Numbered from the stretch's first letter, positions 11,905 to 26,000 are shown. The stretch: DNA of 64,000 nucleotides from Notospermus geniculatus (GCA_002633025.1 NMRB01000494.1:149383-213382), one strand, 5' to 3'. Notes: generated by a model from the sequence alone, not told the origin. Translations and numbers: made by a program.

Positions 11905-13776
11905 ATGGCCACAGAAGTCAAACCGGTAACTCGTTACCAGCCTTCAGACTGGTTCACGTCCAACTATGCTATTTCCACAAATGCGGAACGTCAGCGGGAA
12001 TCATCTCATCAGATCAGACAGGAAGCACGCTATTTGCGGAATGAAACCGACAACAAGACAAAATGGGACCAATATGACAACAACACAAGATTGGCAGATC
12101 GAATTGATGACATTAGGAAATGGAAGGAAATTCTTGAGAGATGTCTTGCTGATGTCGACCAAGAAATAGCAGATTTATCAGAAGCTAAAGAGGAGACAGA
12201 ACGGTCCCTACAGGCTACAAATGTACCTCTAGAAGTCGCTGTTGAATGTCTCACTTTGAGAGAGGGACGCCAGAAGATTGATTTGGTGCAAGATGGTGTT
12301 GAGGGAGAATTACATAAGGTGATTATTGTAACACTGATATTTGCTGTTGATGCAAGTAGTACGTGTCCACTTGCTGGTTTTGTGATGGTGAGATTAGAAT
12401 GATTTTCATTACCTTTTATTTAGGAGATTCGTGAGACATTTTAGTTAAGAAACATTCAGGCTCACTTTTCAGTATGTTCATGTATATCTTTTTTCAGGAA
12501 CACAGTGTCATCAAGGGTATTAGAAAACAGCTTCAGCAGAGGATTGATGAAAGTTTCGAACAGCTCTGTCTCCTCCAGGAAGCCCGCCAACAAATTGTAG
12601 CAGATCTCCATGACAAGAACATAGCTCTGGGTATTGATATAGATCAATACAACCTGACAGAAAAGTCATCTGGAATCAGTTATAAACCAGATCCATGCAG
12701 GGTACCAAAAGGGTAAGGATTTTTACAAGCATTACATTAAAAAATTTACCCTGAATGGTGATATTCAACGAATAAAAAGATTACAATGGAAAAGAATTGG
12801 TACTTGTACACAAAACTGTAAGAGTAATATCCATCCTTGCTCTCTCCAGGAGTGTAACACCGCAGAACTGGGAAGACTTCAGCCGATACAACAAGGAGCG
12901 TGCCGAAGCTGAGATGAGAGCATCGACCCGTCTGCGCGAAGCCATCCATCACACTCTCCACCAAACTGACAATGACCTTGCTGCTCAAAACAAGGCCACG
13001 GACTTTGCCACCAGGAAGAGGCTGCATGAGATGAAGAAAGCTCGCGATGAGGATGAATGGCAAAAGAAAAACGTAAGGTTTCATCACTGACTTGTTTGGA
13101 GTCGGTTAGATCTAATTCCACTGTTTAGATTAATTGATGGGTTTTCCTATGTTACCTTGTTCTTCCCATTATCTTAGATGGAGGATGAGATTGCCGAGTT
13201 GGAGGCTGACATCAGAGCAGTTGAGGAGGCCATCCGAGCCAAGATTCCGCCGATGAAACTTGCCCAGACTAGACTTGAGAACCGCACCTACAGGCCAAAT
13301 GTTGAACTCTGCAGAGATGCACCACAGTATGGTCTGACAGATGAAGTCAAGCAGTTGGAGGCTACGAAGGCTGCTCTAATTGAGAAGCACAAGCAGGCTA
13401 GGTGAGTAGAACAATGAAATTGGAAAACATCTATCCAGGTGATCATAAATCAGAGAAAGACAAGCAAAGCCAAGCTTTTCATTTTCAATGGGAAGCATAG
13501 TTTTCATAGTTTCAGACTTCCAAACATATAATCTGTCATCTCATTATGCTCCGTTTCTAAATTAAACCTCTCTCTTTTTTCAGACATGCCCTGGACACTC
13601 TAGAGAAGCAGCTACACAACATCAATGATGACCTAGCCTTGAAAAATCATTCACTCATGCTTGATAATCGTTGTGTGGATGTACGAGGAAAGCTCCAGGC
13701 CAGTCCACTGTCCACCACAGACAAAAATCTGGCTTTGACAGGAATTGAGAGAGAAAGGTCAAAGGTTCTTGCATAA
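11905..13776 (+). CDS. TEKT2: Tektin-2 (tektin B-type axonemal microtubule protein)
   Basis: Tektins are coiled-coil filaments bound inside the doublet microtubules of cilia and flagella. Coding exons are 11905-12318, 12498-12712, 12850-13072, 13178-13401 and 13584-13776. The phases are consistent and give 422 residues, close to the usual 430 for tektin-2. The tektin nonapeptide is seen exactly as RPNVELCRD (13292-13318, residues 323-331). The N-terminal part has LRNETDNKT and LTLREGR, typical of the tektin-2/B1 branch. The start ATG follows the acceptor at 11884-11886; a non-coding exon precedes it. The X-box upstream fits a cilium gene. TAA stop at 13774-13776. Confidence 0.95.
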
Positions 13777-13866
13777 ACTGAACTTGCAATTGGGATTTAT
13801 CAAAATGGATTTTTTACATTATCACTGAACCACCAGAACTGATCACTTTTTCTTTTGCAATGGCAC

Positions 13867-13872
13867 AATAAA
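13867..13872 (+). terminator. Tektin-2 polyadenylation signal
   Basis: A canonical AATAAA lies 90 bp after the stop codon, the expected place for a short 3' UTR. Confidence 0.7.
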
Positions 13873-13889
13873 AAGGATCACTGTGTTTT

Positions 13890-15590
13890 CAAAATCATGA
13901 CTTTGGATCTATTGCCAGGTGACCGTCATCTCTTGAGAAATTTGTAAATAAATGTTGTATTTCTTTGCTGTACATAAATCTATCATGTCTATGTCATGGT
14001 CGCCACTTGTCATGCCCTCTCTCACTGAATCACACACACAGTCATGGAGTGGAAGGACATGATGTCGATGGCATGTTTGCATGATGCAAACCTTAAAACA
14101 GTTTTCTAGGGGAGACATGTGGCACAACACAATCTTCTCAATTCTTGCCTGTTCATCCTGTCAAAGGCACAGATTATCTTTAGCTGGTCATTCTCAGGAT
14201 TAAGTTATTTGGCAGTGGAGTAAGTCAGTTTCTCATACGATCTGCTTCACATTGTCCGCATGCAATCCATTGGCATGTTCATATTATTCCGTCCATTTTC
14301 AAGTCAACTGAACATATTTTACTTAACAAATGATTCAAACTGTGATATTTCAATAGTAGAGATGTTTTTTGTGAGTGTGGAAAGCAAACTTAGCAAATTT
14401 AATCCTTACTGAATACCATCCAATGTCGTTTTTGCTTGTAAAAATCTGCTTGTATTGTCAGTGCACAAAAATAAATACGGTAAATTGATAGGATTTTTGG
14501 TTGGTTTCATTTCGAACAAAGATCAAACTGAGCACAACATAGATGACACATGTTCCATAGAAAATATCAACAGGAATTTTCGGAATGCATGCAGGTGGTA
14601 AAAGATATACCAGTACTCTCGAGTCAATCAGACACATCAGTGAATACTTCGATAGGATATGGATATGAAAATGAAAGCTGCTTGAACACATTATCATGAT
14701 GAACTTCATACCTGACAAATTTGGGGCATGCACCCTAAGCCTTGATGCAACAACATGAAGATGATCATATCCGCTGGAAAGTAGGGAATGAATGTACACA
14801 TGGCATGCAATAATATCTACCAAGTTCATAGCAATGGGATGATTTCACGAGACTTACAAAACTACTAAAGCAATTCCAAGAAAGTGGACTCTTACAAAGT
14901 AATAACAATATAGTACATGTATTTATTTATGAACACAATATGACATGAATCTGATGAGTGTAAAATGGAGGAAGTAAATAAGAACGGTAAAATGAAAGTG
15001 AGTAAACATGTGTTGCGTCATGACCATCGGAATGAATGAGCAGACGGCGGCATATTTTCAAAATGAGTCACATCTATACTCACCGTCATAAAATCTAGTT
15101 TTAGGATTGATGTGACAAGTGGTGGCATGAAATCATGGGCACAAAACAACACTATTCATGATGTTCGTGTCAAGAGATCAGGACAATCAGCTGAAGCAGA
15201 TTTCGGAGAAGATTGCATTCATATTTACATAATCCACAAACGTCGTCATCACATGAGGATAAGAAAATGATATTTTTTGTACAGCAAGTCTCAGAAGGGT
15301 AACCATTTGTGACCCGTCACATTTGGTCTCAACCTGCCAAGCCAACGACCGACATGCGCCTGGATTGGCTGTGACGGGTCAGATTTTATACCGGTAAAGA
15401 CATCTTAAGTTTTTCATCAGTTGCCTGCAAAGCAGACACAGATACGATATGCTGATGAGGAGTAAACGCCCTTAGTAGAAGACGGCAGTGACATATACAC
15501 CAAATATATGTTTCCATGACAACCATGCAATGGAATAACTCAAGATTTTCTCAGCCACGATGCACCAGAAAGCCTTTCAATAAAATCATT
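13890..15590. other. Convergent tektin-2/TPR intergenic region and TPR 3' UTR
   Basis: No exon was recognised. An inverted AATAAA near 14932-14937 (ATTTATTTAT on the + strand) is a plausible end for the TPR transcript, giving a 3' UTR of about 650 bp. Open frames here are short and show no domain. Confidence 0.45.
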
Positions 15591-18500
15591 CTAATATTGC
15601 GGTGGTCTGCGACTTCGCCTGGCAGTACCGCGGTGACCCCTTCCTCGCTGCTGATGGAGCCCTCCCCTTTGTAATCCGCCTCGATGAGGACCAATGCCAC
15701 GATGTGGCTGTCCTCGCCGTGGTATGGGTTGTCCCATATGACCTTGACCTCGACGTTGCTGCGGGGCGACACCCTGAGTCATATTGGTTCGTCCTAATGC
15801 CATGATTGGTTGTCCTTGTAGCATTTGTGCCTGAGGAGGCATTCGATGGGGCTGATCCCATATGATACGCTGGATTCTTGGACGTGATCCACCTGGAGGA
15901 AAAAAATTGACAATTTTAAACTTGAGAAGATGGAATATATGATAATCATAAGCTTCCAGGTCAGGAGACTCATTCTTCTGGCATGATTCACATTACCGTA
16001 TGTCAAACGCCCTGAAACATACCTTGCATATCATCACCTTCGAAATGCTCAGCACCCTCCACTCCCTCTGTTGACTGTTCAACACTTGTGATACCAGTTA
16101 CGGTTGTTATGCTACTTTCAGCGCTGCTCGCAGGCTCAGGAACTGAAACTGGTGAAAAATGGGAAAACTACAGTGATTGGTTGATACACTTGCATCTTTA
16201 TGAATGATCGCACTGTTAGCTGAGCAGTGCTACGGAAATGTAGGGAAAGCAAGAGACGAATTGCTTTGAGCCAAGGCCTAGCCCTGGAAGAACTGAAGAA
16301 ACCCAGCTTGGAATGGTATAGACAGATATTTTCATATAACAAGAAGATAAAACAGATACATGTCAAGAAATTAAAGCCATAGCAAACACACCTGGCGTTG
16401 TCTCCCCTGTCTCCTGTGACTGACTCACAACGGCTTGTTCTGACCTGCAAAGTCAGAAGTACAGAATCACTGGTTACTATTATTGAAAGCACAAGTGCAA
16501 GAAACCAACAAATCCAAAAGAACAAATATAATGTCTTACCCAGTATCCTGAACTTGTGGAGCACCTGTTGATGTCGCTATCTCTTGGCTTGGTTGGCCAT
16601 CAGATGGCGTGACGACAATGTTAGGAGTACCCGAAGGGCCAGACGTGATAGTTACACGGTTACCTTCATCAAATTGAGACAGGTCCATTTTTGTGTCGTC
16701 CATGCCCAAAGCTGAAAAGATAATATCCTTTTAGTTGCTGCATGGTGCTGAATGTGACAATTATTGAAGAAAATTCGGCTTCAACTCACCACCTTGTGAG
16801 GCTAATTCAGACTGTTGACCAACTTCTGACCCACTTCCAAATATGAAGCGAGCATTCGGCACCTGAGGTGAGCTGACTGCTTCTGCAAATCCATCAGTTC
16901 TCTTCGGCAAGCTCAGCGTTGGCGTGCTTGGCACAGTGCAATCATCCCCATCCTCAAAACCACTCCCTTGAGCCTGCAACCGAGAAATGCATTTTGAAAC
17001 TGCCGGGTTAAGTATTCTTCCACTAAAACACAGCACCAAATCCTAGCATCCTTCTGGAANCGCGGTGACCCCTTCCTCGCTGCTGATGGAGCCCTCCCCT
17101 TTGTAATCCGCCTCGATGAGGACCAATGCCACGATGTGGCTGTCCTCGCCGTGGTATGGGTTGTCCCATATGACCTTGACCTCGACGTTGCTGCGGGGCG
17201 ACACCCTGAGTCATATTGGTTCGTCCTAATGCCATGATTGGTTGTCCTTGTAGCATTTGTGCCTGAGGAGGCATTCGATGGGGCTGATCCCATATGATAC
17301 GCTGGATTCTTGGACGTGATCCACCTGGAGGAAAAAAATTGACAATTTTAAACTTGAGAAGATGGAATATATGATAATCATAAGCTTCCAGGTCAGGAGA
17401 CTCATTCTTCTGGCATGATTCACATTACCGTATGTCAAACGCCCTGAAACATACCTTGCATATCATCACCTTCGAAATGCTCAGCACCCTCCACTCCCTC
17501 TGTTGACTGTTCAACACTTGTGATACCAGTTACGGTTGTTATGCTACTTTCAGCGCTGCTCGCAGGCTCAGGAACTGAAACTGGTGAAAAATGGGAAAAC
17601 TACAGTGATTGGTTGATACACTTGCATCTTTATGAATGATCGCACTGTTAGCTGAGCAGTGCTACGGAAATGTAGGGAAAGCAAGAGACGAATTGCTTTG
17701 AGCCAAGGCCTAGCCCTGGAAGAACTGAAGAAACCCAGCTTGGAATGGTATAGACAGATATTTTCATATAACAAGAAGATAAAACAGATACATGTCAAGA
17801 AATTAAAGCCATAGCAAACACACCTGGCGTTGTCTCCCCTGTCTCCTGTGACTGACTCACAACGGCTTGTTCTGACCTGCAAAGTCAGAAGTACAGAATC
17901 ACTGGTTACTATTATTGAAAGCACAAGTGCAAGAAACCAACAAATCCAAAAGAACAAATATAATGTCTTACCCAGTATCCTGAACTTGTGGAGCACCTGT
18001 TGATGTCGCTATCTCTTGGCTTGGTTGGCCATCAGATGGCGTGACGACAATGTTAGGAGTACCCGAAGGGCCAGACGTGATAGTTACACGGTTACCTTCA
18101 TCAAATTGAGACAGGTCCATTTTTGTGTCGTCCATGCCCAAAGCTGAAAAGATAATATCCTTTTAGTTGCTGCATGGTGCTGAATGTGACAATTATTGAA
18201 GAAAATTCGGCTTCAACTCACCACCTTGTGAGGCTAATTCAGACTGTTGACCAACTTCTGACCCACTTCCAAATATGAAGCGAGCATTCGGCACCTGAGG
18301 TGAGCTGACTGCTTCTGCAAATCCATCAGTTCTCTTCGGCAAGCTCAGCGTTGGCGTGCTTGGCACAGTGCAATCATCCCCATCCTCAAAACCACTCCCT
18401 TGAGCCTGCAACCGAGAAATGCATTTTGAAACTGCCGGGTTAAGTATTCTTCCACTAAAACACAGCACCAAATCCTAGCATCCTTCTGGAAAGGAGTTCA

Positions 18501-20054
18501 TGCACATTGTCCTTAAATCAAGCAATCAGGGATTGATAGATCATGCCTTTGAATGCGGGCCTAGCACATTACTAGTAGTGTACTTACACCAAATAAGAAC
18601 GGCGTCAACTGTGCTCTACCAGCAGAAGGTAATCGCTCTGCTCTACCCGCCAATCGAGGTAGAGGTGCGATCTGTCGGACCCCCGTTGTGGCGCCCTGCT
18701 GGCTATCAGGAACACTTGCAGCCTGCTGGTTCCGTTCTCCGTCACCAGCAGAAGATTCAACTTGTGCCTCATTCACTGGATCATCATCTTCTAAAAATAA
18801 ATTTTGTAAACTTGGTCAGAATATTGATGAACATTACACAGGTAAAATATGCAAGTAATCATGAGGTTCTGCCCTTGCTCGCCAAACAGAATGGAGCTAT
18901 AGGGTATCACAGGATGATGCAAAGAGGAAAGCATTTGACATCATGCTGGATGTAGCATCACTAATGAGATTTAAAGAGGAAAAGATTAAGTACCGTCATA
19001 CTCACCAACAATGACAACATCAACGTACTCACCAACAATGACAACATCATCATCACTGTCATCCTCCTCAGCCCTGGCTTCTCCTTCCACCTCAACACCA
19101 CCATCATCATACCCTTCTTCCATTCCTTCAACTTCGCCCTGGAATAAGACAGACGATTACTGATACCTCAACTTAAGCAGTTTAGTTTTAAGCAGATGCA
19201 CATCTTGCATGTTTCTGCCAAATGTGAGTCGCACAGAAAATTATCAGAAGTCGCACCAATGGCATTTTAACTATCTGAGGGATATTTCTTCATAAGAGTC
19301 ACAAGCTCTACACAAACAAACCCAACTAAAAGTGGAAACTACAATAACACCATGAGAGGATGGCTTACTTCAAATTCTTCACCATCAAAGTCTTCTTCAG
19401 CACCCATGTCTCCTTCAAACTCCTCATCAAAACTCTCTTCACCCTCTTCATCGTCAATGTCTTCTTCTTCATCCTCAAAGTCATCTTCTTCATCATCGTC
19501 GTCATCGCCAACAACAATGACTTCATTGTTGTCATCCTCATCTACCAAGTGACTTGCATTGTATTCGTGGGGTTCCAATGTACCAAAACCAACTTCTCTG
19601 TCTACTTCTTCACCTTGGTGGCCATCTGCCTCCTCCTGACCAACTGGCTGAACATGCTCAGCCTCTCCAAGACTTTCAGATGTGGAGGTGGGTTCAACCT
19701 GATCCTGAGAAGAAGAGGGTGAACATCGTTCAAATATCAGATTATTCATGGGCGACCTTTCAGAATGAAAATAAACTGACTGATCACAATGAGCACATTT
19801 TGACATCAGCAAATGTAGAGTGACAGCAATATCGAACTTCTGAAGAATTTTTACTGTTTTGATACGAAATTTTGAAAAACTTACAACAGCTGTTTTTGTT
19901 CGCTTGACTTGCTGTGATGGCTCTGGGTCATCCATTGTCTCTGTCTCTTCACGAGGACGCTTACTGCTTGACGGAGCTGGTTCTTGAGGTGACCCCTGAA
20001 CGGCAGCGACAGGGGGTGTTGCTTCTGTCTCCTCCGAGGGTTGGCTGACAGAAC
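15591..20054 (-). CDS. TPR: TPR exons 34-42 (basic, acidic and RG-rich tail), last exons assembled twice
   Basis: Exon 34 is 19885-20054 (KRPREE and KRTK, possible nuclear import signals). Exon 35 is 19369-19704 and very acidic. Exon 36 is 19033-19138, or 19006-19138 with the second donor. Exon 37 is 18588-18790. Exons 38-41 occur as 18222-18405, 17972-18143, 17824-17876 and 17455-17574. They occur again as 16790-16973, 16540-16711, 16392-16444 and 16023-16142. The terminal exon is intact at 15591-15892 and cut at the single N in the other copy (17061-17324). Only one set belongs in the true gene. Exon 38 has [20 protein letters not shown]. The C-terminus is Arg/Gly/Gln-rich and ends in PPQY. 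Confidence 0.9.
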
Positions 20055-23000
20055 CTAAAGAAGATATGGGGAAAATTCAACAACTGACCACCTGAAATTG
20101 CTGGCCTACTTCTGCTAAAAGTGCTATGCAGAATACAGCTACTGTGGGCCTGCAAGGCGTACACGTTCTATGCAGAATGCCGCTAATTGCGGGCCTGCAA
20201 GGTTTACACATTCTATGCAGAATGCAGCTGACTGTGGGCCTGCAAGGTGTACACATTCTCTGCAGAATGCAGCTAATTGTGGGCCTGCAATGTGTGCACA
20301 TTCCATGCAGAATGCAGCTCACTGTCGGCCTGCAAGATGGGACATTCTATGCAGAAAGTAGGCAAATGAGGACCTCTAAGGTGTGCATATTCTATGAACA
20401 ATGTACTGGTAGCTAAACGGGGGCCAGTAGGGTGTGCGGAATGATGCGAGGTATCTTACCAATGACATTGATGTTTACCTGTTGGCAATGAATAAGTTAA
20501 AGTTCATACAGCAAATGAAAACAATTTCCCAGAAATTCTTGTCACTAGGCTTACCTTGTTCTTGCATTGTTGGCATGACCGTGGCAGTCGGTGTCGGTGT
20601 GGATGCAATGGCCATGGGCCTGATGCTCGCAGTGGCCTTGATACCAGAAGTGCCTGCCACAGGCTGAACAGCCGTGGACTGACGAGAAGTCACAGGGGAA
20701 GGCGTTGATATCGGCTGGATGTTTGCCCGCGGTGTTGACTTGCCGGCAGTAGGGCTGGAAAAGGGATTGGAGGAGATGAGGAAAATGTCACAAAACTATT
20801 TCTGCAGCAGGCAAAATTGAAAATGTTGCTTACGTTGGTCTCTCCATGGACACAGTTGATACATCCTGCTGAGTTTGTTTCTGTTTTGCTTCTTCTAATT
20901 CTTTATTCAATGACTGAATCTGAAAAGAAACGATGTGCCCATTTTAAGTAGGCAGTGTACTGGAAAGAATGATTCACTGCAGTCCTTATGCCTATTGTTT
21001 GATCGTCTTTCTATGGTAGTTCCTCTTGCAGAGAAAAATTCTGCACTGAGAATATGAAATATTTGACTGCTTACCGTTGCCTGCAGTTCTGCATTCTCCT
21101 TATTTAGGTTATCCAAACGACTACTCAAGTTTGTCAACTCCTTTTCATGTGCGTTCTGTGTAGACTGGACTTGAGATTCCATTGCTTTTACTTTAGCCTT
21201 TAGTTCAGCATTTGCTTTAGCCTCCAGCTCAGCTTTTGCATTTGAATCACTGTCAGCTGGAAGAAAAGCGAACAGATTAACAGAACTACTAGTATTAAGC
21301 TTCGTAGAAGAAAATGGACAAACTGCTCAATTTTCAAGATCGGGATTACTTATGGCTCTTTGCTACTCAGGTCCGGTTTGAATGAACAAGTTTGGGAAAA
21401 TGAAACTGAGAACTTCACCAGCAGGATATGAACCTTGGACCTCCTGACTGCCAACAAGAGACAGAGACCTTCCCTAATACAACGAGACCAGAAATCGACA
21501 ACACAGATGGATGAACAAGGCAAGGCGACGAAATCAACCAACCTCCAGTTTGAGATTCCACTTTTTTCTTCATCTCATTATTCTCACTGGTAAGCTTTTC
21601 GATCTGTTCTTTCTGAGACGTGATTCTCTTCTTGGCATTCTGTAGGACGTTCATAATGTCTGTTTGTTTCTTCTTCAGCTCTGCCAGCTCCTTGTCCTTC
21701 GCTTGATTATCTTCCGTTTCCTAGGTGAAAAAGAAGAGATACCTGATAATTCAATCCACTCATTACCAACATGGTTCAGCATACAGTACCATCACCACTT
21801 CATTTTACCAACAACTGCAGAGGAAAAACACATGCAGGAAATTTAAAAATATCAAATCCTCCCCAAAGCACTGCAGAGGAAAAACACATGCAGGAAACTT
21901 AAAATAATCAAATCCTCCCCAAAGTACCCACCTTTTTCAGCCTCTCTATCTCAGCATCCCTCTTCGACACCTCTTCCACCGTCTTGGCCGCCTCATCCTG
22001 CTGCTTCTTCAAGTCTTCCGTGAGCTTCTGGACTTTCTCAAGCGTTTCCACCTTCTCTTTCTCAGCTGCCTGCAGCTTGGTCTTCTCTGCAGCCAGCTCA
22101 GACTCGGCTGCAGTCAGTTTTTCCTGGGCTGAGTTCAGATTTTGTGTCACTTCTTTCAGCTCTTCTTCACTGACGGTGGGTTGCGGAGGTGGCTGAGTTT
22201 GCTGCTGTTTAAATTTTTCCTTCAGTGCATCCAATTCTGTCTGAGTTTCCTCTGCAGCACTTCGGTATTTACGGCCTAATCTCTTCAACTGCAAAATAAG
22301 CAAGACTTCCAGAAATCAACATCACCACAGAACATCACCATTTACACTTCTGGTAGCTCGACTAGAAAATGCCTGAGGAAGACCCCGGTTGGGGTCGAAA
22401 ATTTGCGAAATTTGGGAACGACATTTCCTTTTGTACCATACTAGCATGGTACCCGTTGCGAGCACATATTCACAGGATGCATGTGGCCAGAGGATGGCAT
22501 TTTGGTGGGCATAGGGGTGGGGGAATATGTTTTGAGAGGCCAACTCCTTGGGCAATCTGGACGAAAGTGCACTCAGTATTCAAATAAAACGAACCGAATT
22601 AAGCATTTTATTGTTCTCTTCCATTGTCTTGTTCTTTTCATCCAGCTCAGCTTTCTTGGAATTGATGTCCTTCCTGTAAGAAGAAGACAAAGAGTTTTAC
22701 AAAACCAATCCAGTCTTACATCAGAGGCAGATTTCATACACTTCTGTTATGGGAACTTGGTGACCGACTCCTGGCTTTTGACTATCTACTGAATCAGAGC
22801 AAAATACCAAGAGCGATACTCTTGAAACTGAGAAAATGCACTGTTGAATACTTACACTAATTTCTCTATCTGTTGCTTGTAAGATGTCATCTCAGTCCTG
22901 AAATGAATTCAAGCACATTATTTCTTTACATTTAGGGACATTTTTTTGGTACCTAGGGACTCAGAATGGTTAAAGACAATAACTGAGTATGTTTTTCCTC

Positions 23001-26000
23001 CACTTACATTCTACTCTCCATCTGTTGTTTCAGTGCATTGATTTCGTTCTGCTTTGCCTTCAGATTATTATTCATGGTCATGTTAGTCTTGGACTGCTCA
23101 GCTCTCACTCGGTGGAGTTCCTCCTTTGTCTGCGTATGAAGTTTCCGTAACTCCTCCTTTTCAGCGATCAGCCGTTTCCTTTCCTCAGGATCAGTCTTGT
23201 TAGACTGTTCAATCATGCTGTTCACCCTTTGTTTCCATCGCTCGACCTCCCCCTGAAGTGACGCCTTCTCAGCAATCACGCTTGTTTTCTGTGCACTGAG
23301 TGTATAATTTGTCTCTCTCAGTAAGTGCATATTCTCATCCAACTTCTTCATCTGCGAAAAAATTGACAAGGGTAGTTGTAAGTGGTGTATCGATCATTCT
23401 GGGCCCACAGATTGGTAGCAGACACCAGTGCGTGACATAACCGCTCTCTGCTATGTTTCCACATGCACATTAAGGCCTAGATACACTATTCAATACTACT
23501 GCACAATACGGGGCCCAAATGGGGTCATGTGCTTCTGGCGTATGGGTAGAAGATTTGATCCTCATATTGTGCAATAATATTGCACGGTGTATGGCTACTT
23601 TAAGATGAAGGCAAGACGACACAAATTTTTGTACCTTTTTTTCCAACTCCTTGACTTGAGCTGTTAACCCGTCTTTCTCTTCCCTCAGCATTTTATTGCT
23701 ATCCGTCAACAGATTCAGGTTCTCCACTTTCTTCATCAGCTCAGCGTGTTCTACTGCCGTCTGCAGACTCACCTGAAATGATTGCACACAGAGAATGTAA
23801 AACAGTTTCTCATGGGAGTTGAAACACTCATTGGATTGCATTACATGACCACTTTTTCCTGAACCCTCAAAAACAAACCTGCTTGACTTGTCTCTCTTCT
23901 GCCAAGTTCTTTTTAAGTTCCTCGACATGTTTCTCTAGTAAGTCACATTTCTGTCTCAGGCGGTTACTCTCAGCTGTCGAATATTCTGACTTGGTCTCGG
24001 CAATTTCCTTCTCTCGCCTCAGGTATCTTCAAAGAAATGAAATGAAATTTATATGAAGTGTAAAACGTCTCAATTCAAGCCTAAGGATAATGATCCAGCA
24101 TAGCGAGACCCAAAGTCACGGAAAGTGAGTTGTGTAAGCATATTTTAACACGATAACGTCCTAAATAGACATTGGATCTGAAAGCAGTGTCCATCCATTT
24201 CCCTTACCTCACAACCTCCAGAAGCTGCTCCGATGATTTCTGAGATTCCTCTGTGAGTGAGACGTCAAGCGCGCCAAGTTTGGACTGCTGGATACTGATG
24301 ACATCTTTACTCAGCTGGAAAAAGAAAAGGAAAGAGGAGGCTAATACACAGCTAGAGAGAGAGAGAGAGAGAGAGAGACCAAATTAGAGAGGAGGCAAAC
24401 GAGCACATCAATCCCCACAGCATGCACCAAAGTGAACTAGGCCCAACCACCACCTTTCAGTCCAAGAATGCCCTAGCTTCACAACAACTGAACTACAAAA
24501 TCCCAGCACATACCTTTTCCATCTGTAGATGAAGCATGTTATTTTGTTCACTGAGTTCTTGAAACCGGACCTCTAATTTTCTGTTCTCGTCCTTCAGTGC
24601 CTTTTCTTGCTCCTCCCAGGCAGTCTGAAATGAACACGACAGATATGGCACATGTGGGGTTAGGAAACGAACACTACGAGTATCTGGTTGAAGAACTTCT
24701 TCAACCGCTACCAAAATTACAATGCTGTTACTCAGTGAATGAAGCTTACCTTGGATGTCTCAAGAATTATCTTTGCCTTCCGTGCCTCTTCCTGAGATTC
24801 GCTTATCTTTTCATTGAATCCAGCTAAATCTTTCCTCAAGGAGACTAAAGCTTCCATATCTGCCGCATGATGGATCAACTCTTTCTCGTACTTGTCCTGT
24901 GCCTCTGTGGCGACCTTCACCTGGGCTTGGCGATCCGTCCTAGCATTCTGTTCGTTCAAGATGGCTTCTTCGCGTCTCTTGACGGCCTCCTCCAACTCAT
25001 TCTGGATGCTGGACAGCTGGCGTCGAAGTTCAGCATTCTAGAACCAAAATCACAACAATGACTATCAAGTTATGCTTCCCAAATACAGCATAACCAACCA
25101 AATTGACATTTTCCTGCTATCTGTGTGTTTTCAAAAGCTTCTTTTGCCAACAACAATATTCGATAGCGTCTTCTAAACTGAGAATTTCAATGAACCCGAC
25201 TTACCAGATTATGACTCTCCTCTGATATCCTAATATTTTCCCCAAGAAGGTCATGTCGTTCCTTCTCAAGTCCATCACTTTGTTTTTTCAAACGGTCATT
25301 ATCTGAAGTCATGAAGATGATTCAAATGACATAGGAATTAAGTTAATACAGAAAGTGATTGTTTCAAATAATTGATGACACTGAATATACAGTGACAATG
25401 TGAGAGACCAGAGATTTATCTTCCTACCTTGTCTGATTGCCTCCATCCTCGCCTCCAGTTCAGCCTTGAACTTGTCACTGACTTCATTATTTTCCTTCAA
25501 TCTTGCCTCAACACTGTCAGCGATTGATTTGTACTGATCAGCATGCTGTTTGGCACTGGATAGTTGCTCCTTTAGATCTAAATGGGGAAAAAGTATGACT
25601 TATTCTTACTTATTTCTACTTATGCACCTGAAAATCGTTCTCAAAACAGACATTCTTTACAAGTGGCAACCAAAACTCATTTGCACAAGGTCACAGGTCA
25701 TCATTACTTACTAGATATTTCCGTTGATGCTTGGTCAATCTGTGCTTTCAGGTCCTTGATTTCCTCGTTCTCTGCCTCAGGATCAGGAAGGCGGGCATTC
25801 GGTTCCTGATGCTGTTGCAACTGTTGAATCTTACGTTCAGCCGTTGCTAACTTAGACTCTGTTGTCGAGAGCTGCAAGGACATGAAATGTGACATTTACT
25901 AGTGCAATTTGACGAAATGTGCTGAGCACTACTTAGACTCAAATATCACAGTCCCAATTGGTAGACCATGCTTGAATGACTGAACCATCAGGAAATTCCT

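Noticed and set aside
15586-15861. Second minus-strand frame of 91 codons over the last TPR exon
   Set aside because: It overlaps the TPR frame that continues in phase from exon 41 and reads the RG-rich region out of frame.
16136-16564. 142-codon minus-strand frame, present again at 17568-17996
   Set aside because: It runs through a TPR intron and its doubling is the assembly artefact.
19352-19722. Ser-rich and hydrophobic plus-strand open frames
   Set aside because: They are the antisense of the acidic TPR exon 35, whose GAA/GAT/GAC-rich codons leave the other strand free of stops.
20077-20416. Repetitive Cys-rich frames ([13 protein letters not shown] units) that look like a small repeat protein
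   Set aside because: They are translations of the 45-bp minisatellite within a TPR intron.
21350-21500. Possible tRNA-derived SINE on the minus strand (GGTTCATATCC B-box-like)
   Set aside because: No A-box at a fitting distance and no second copy was seen.
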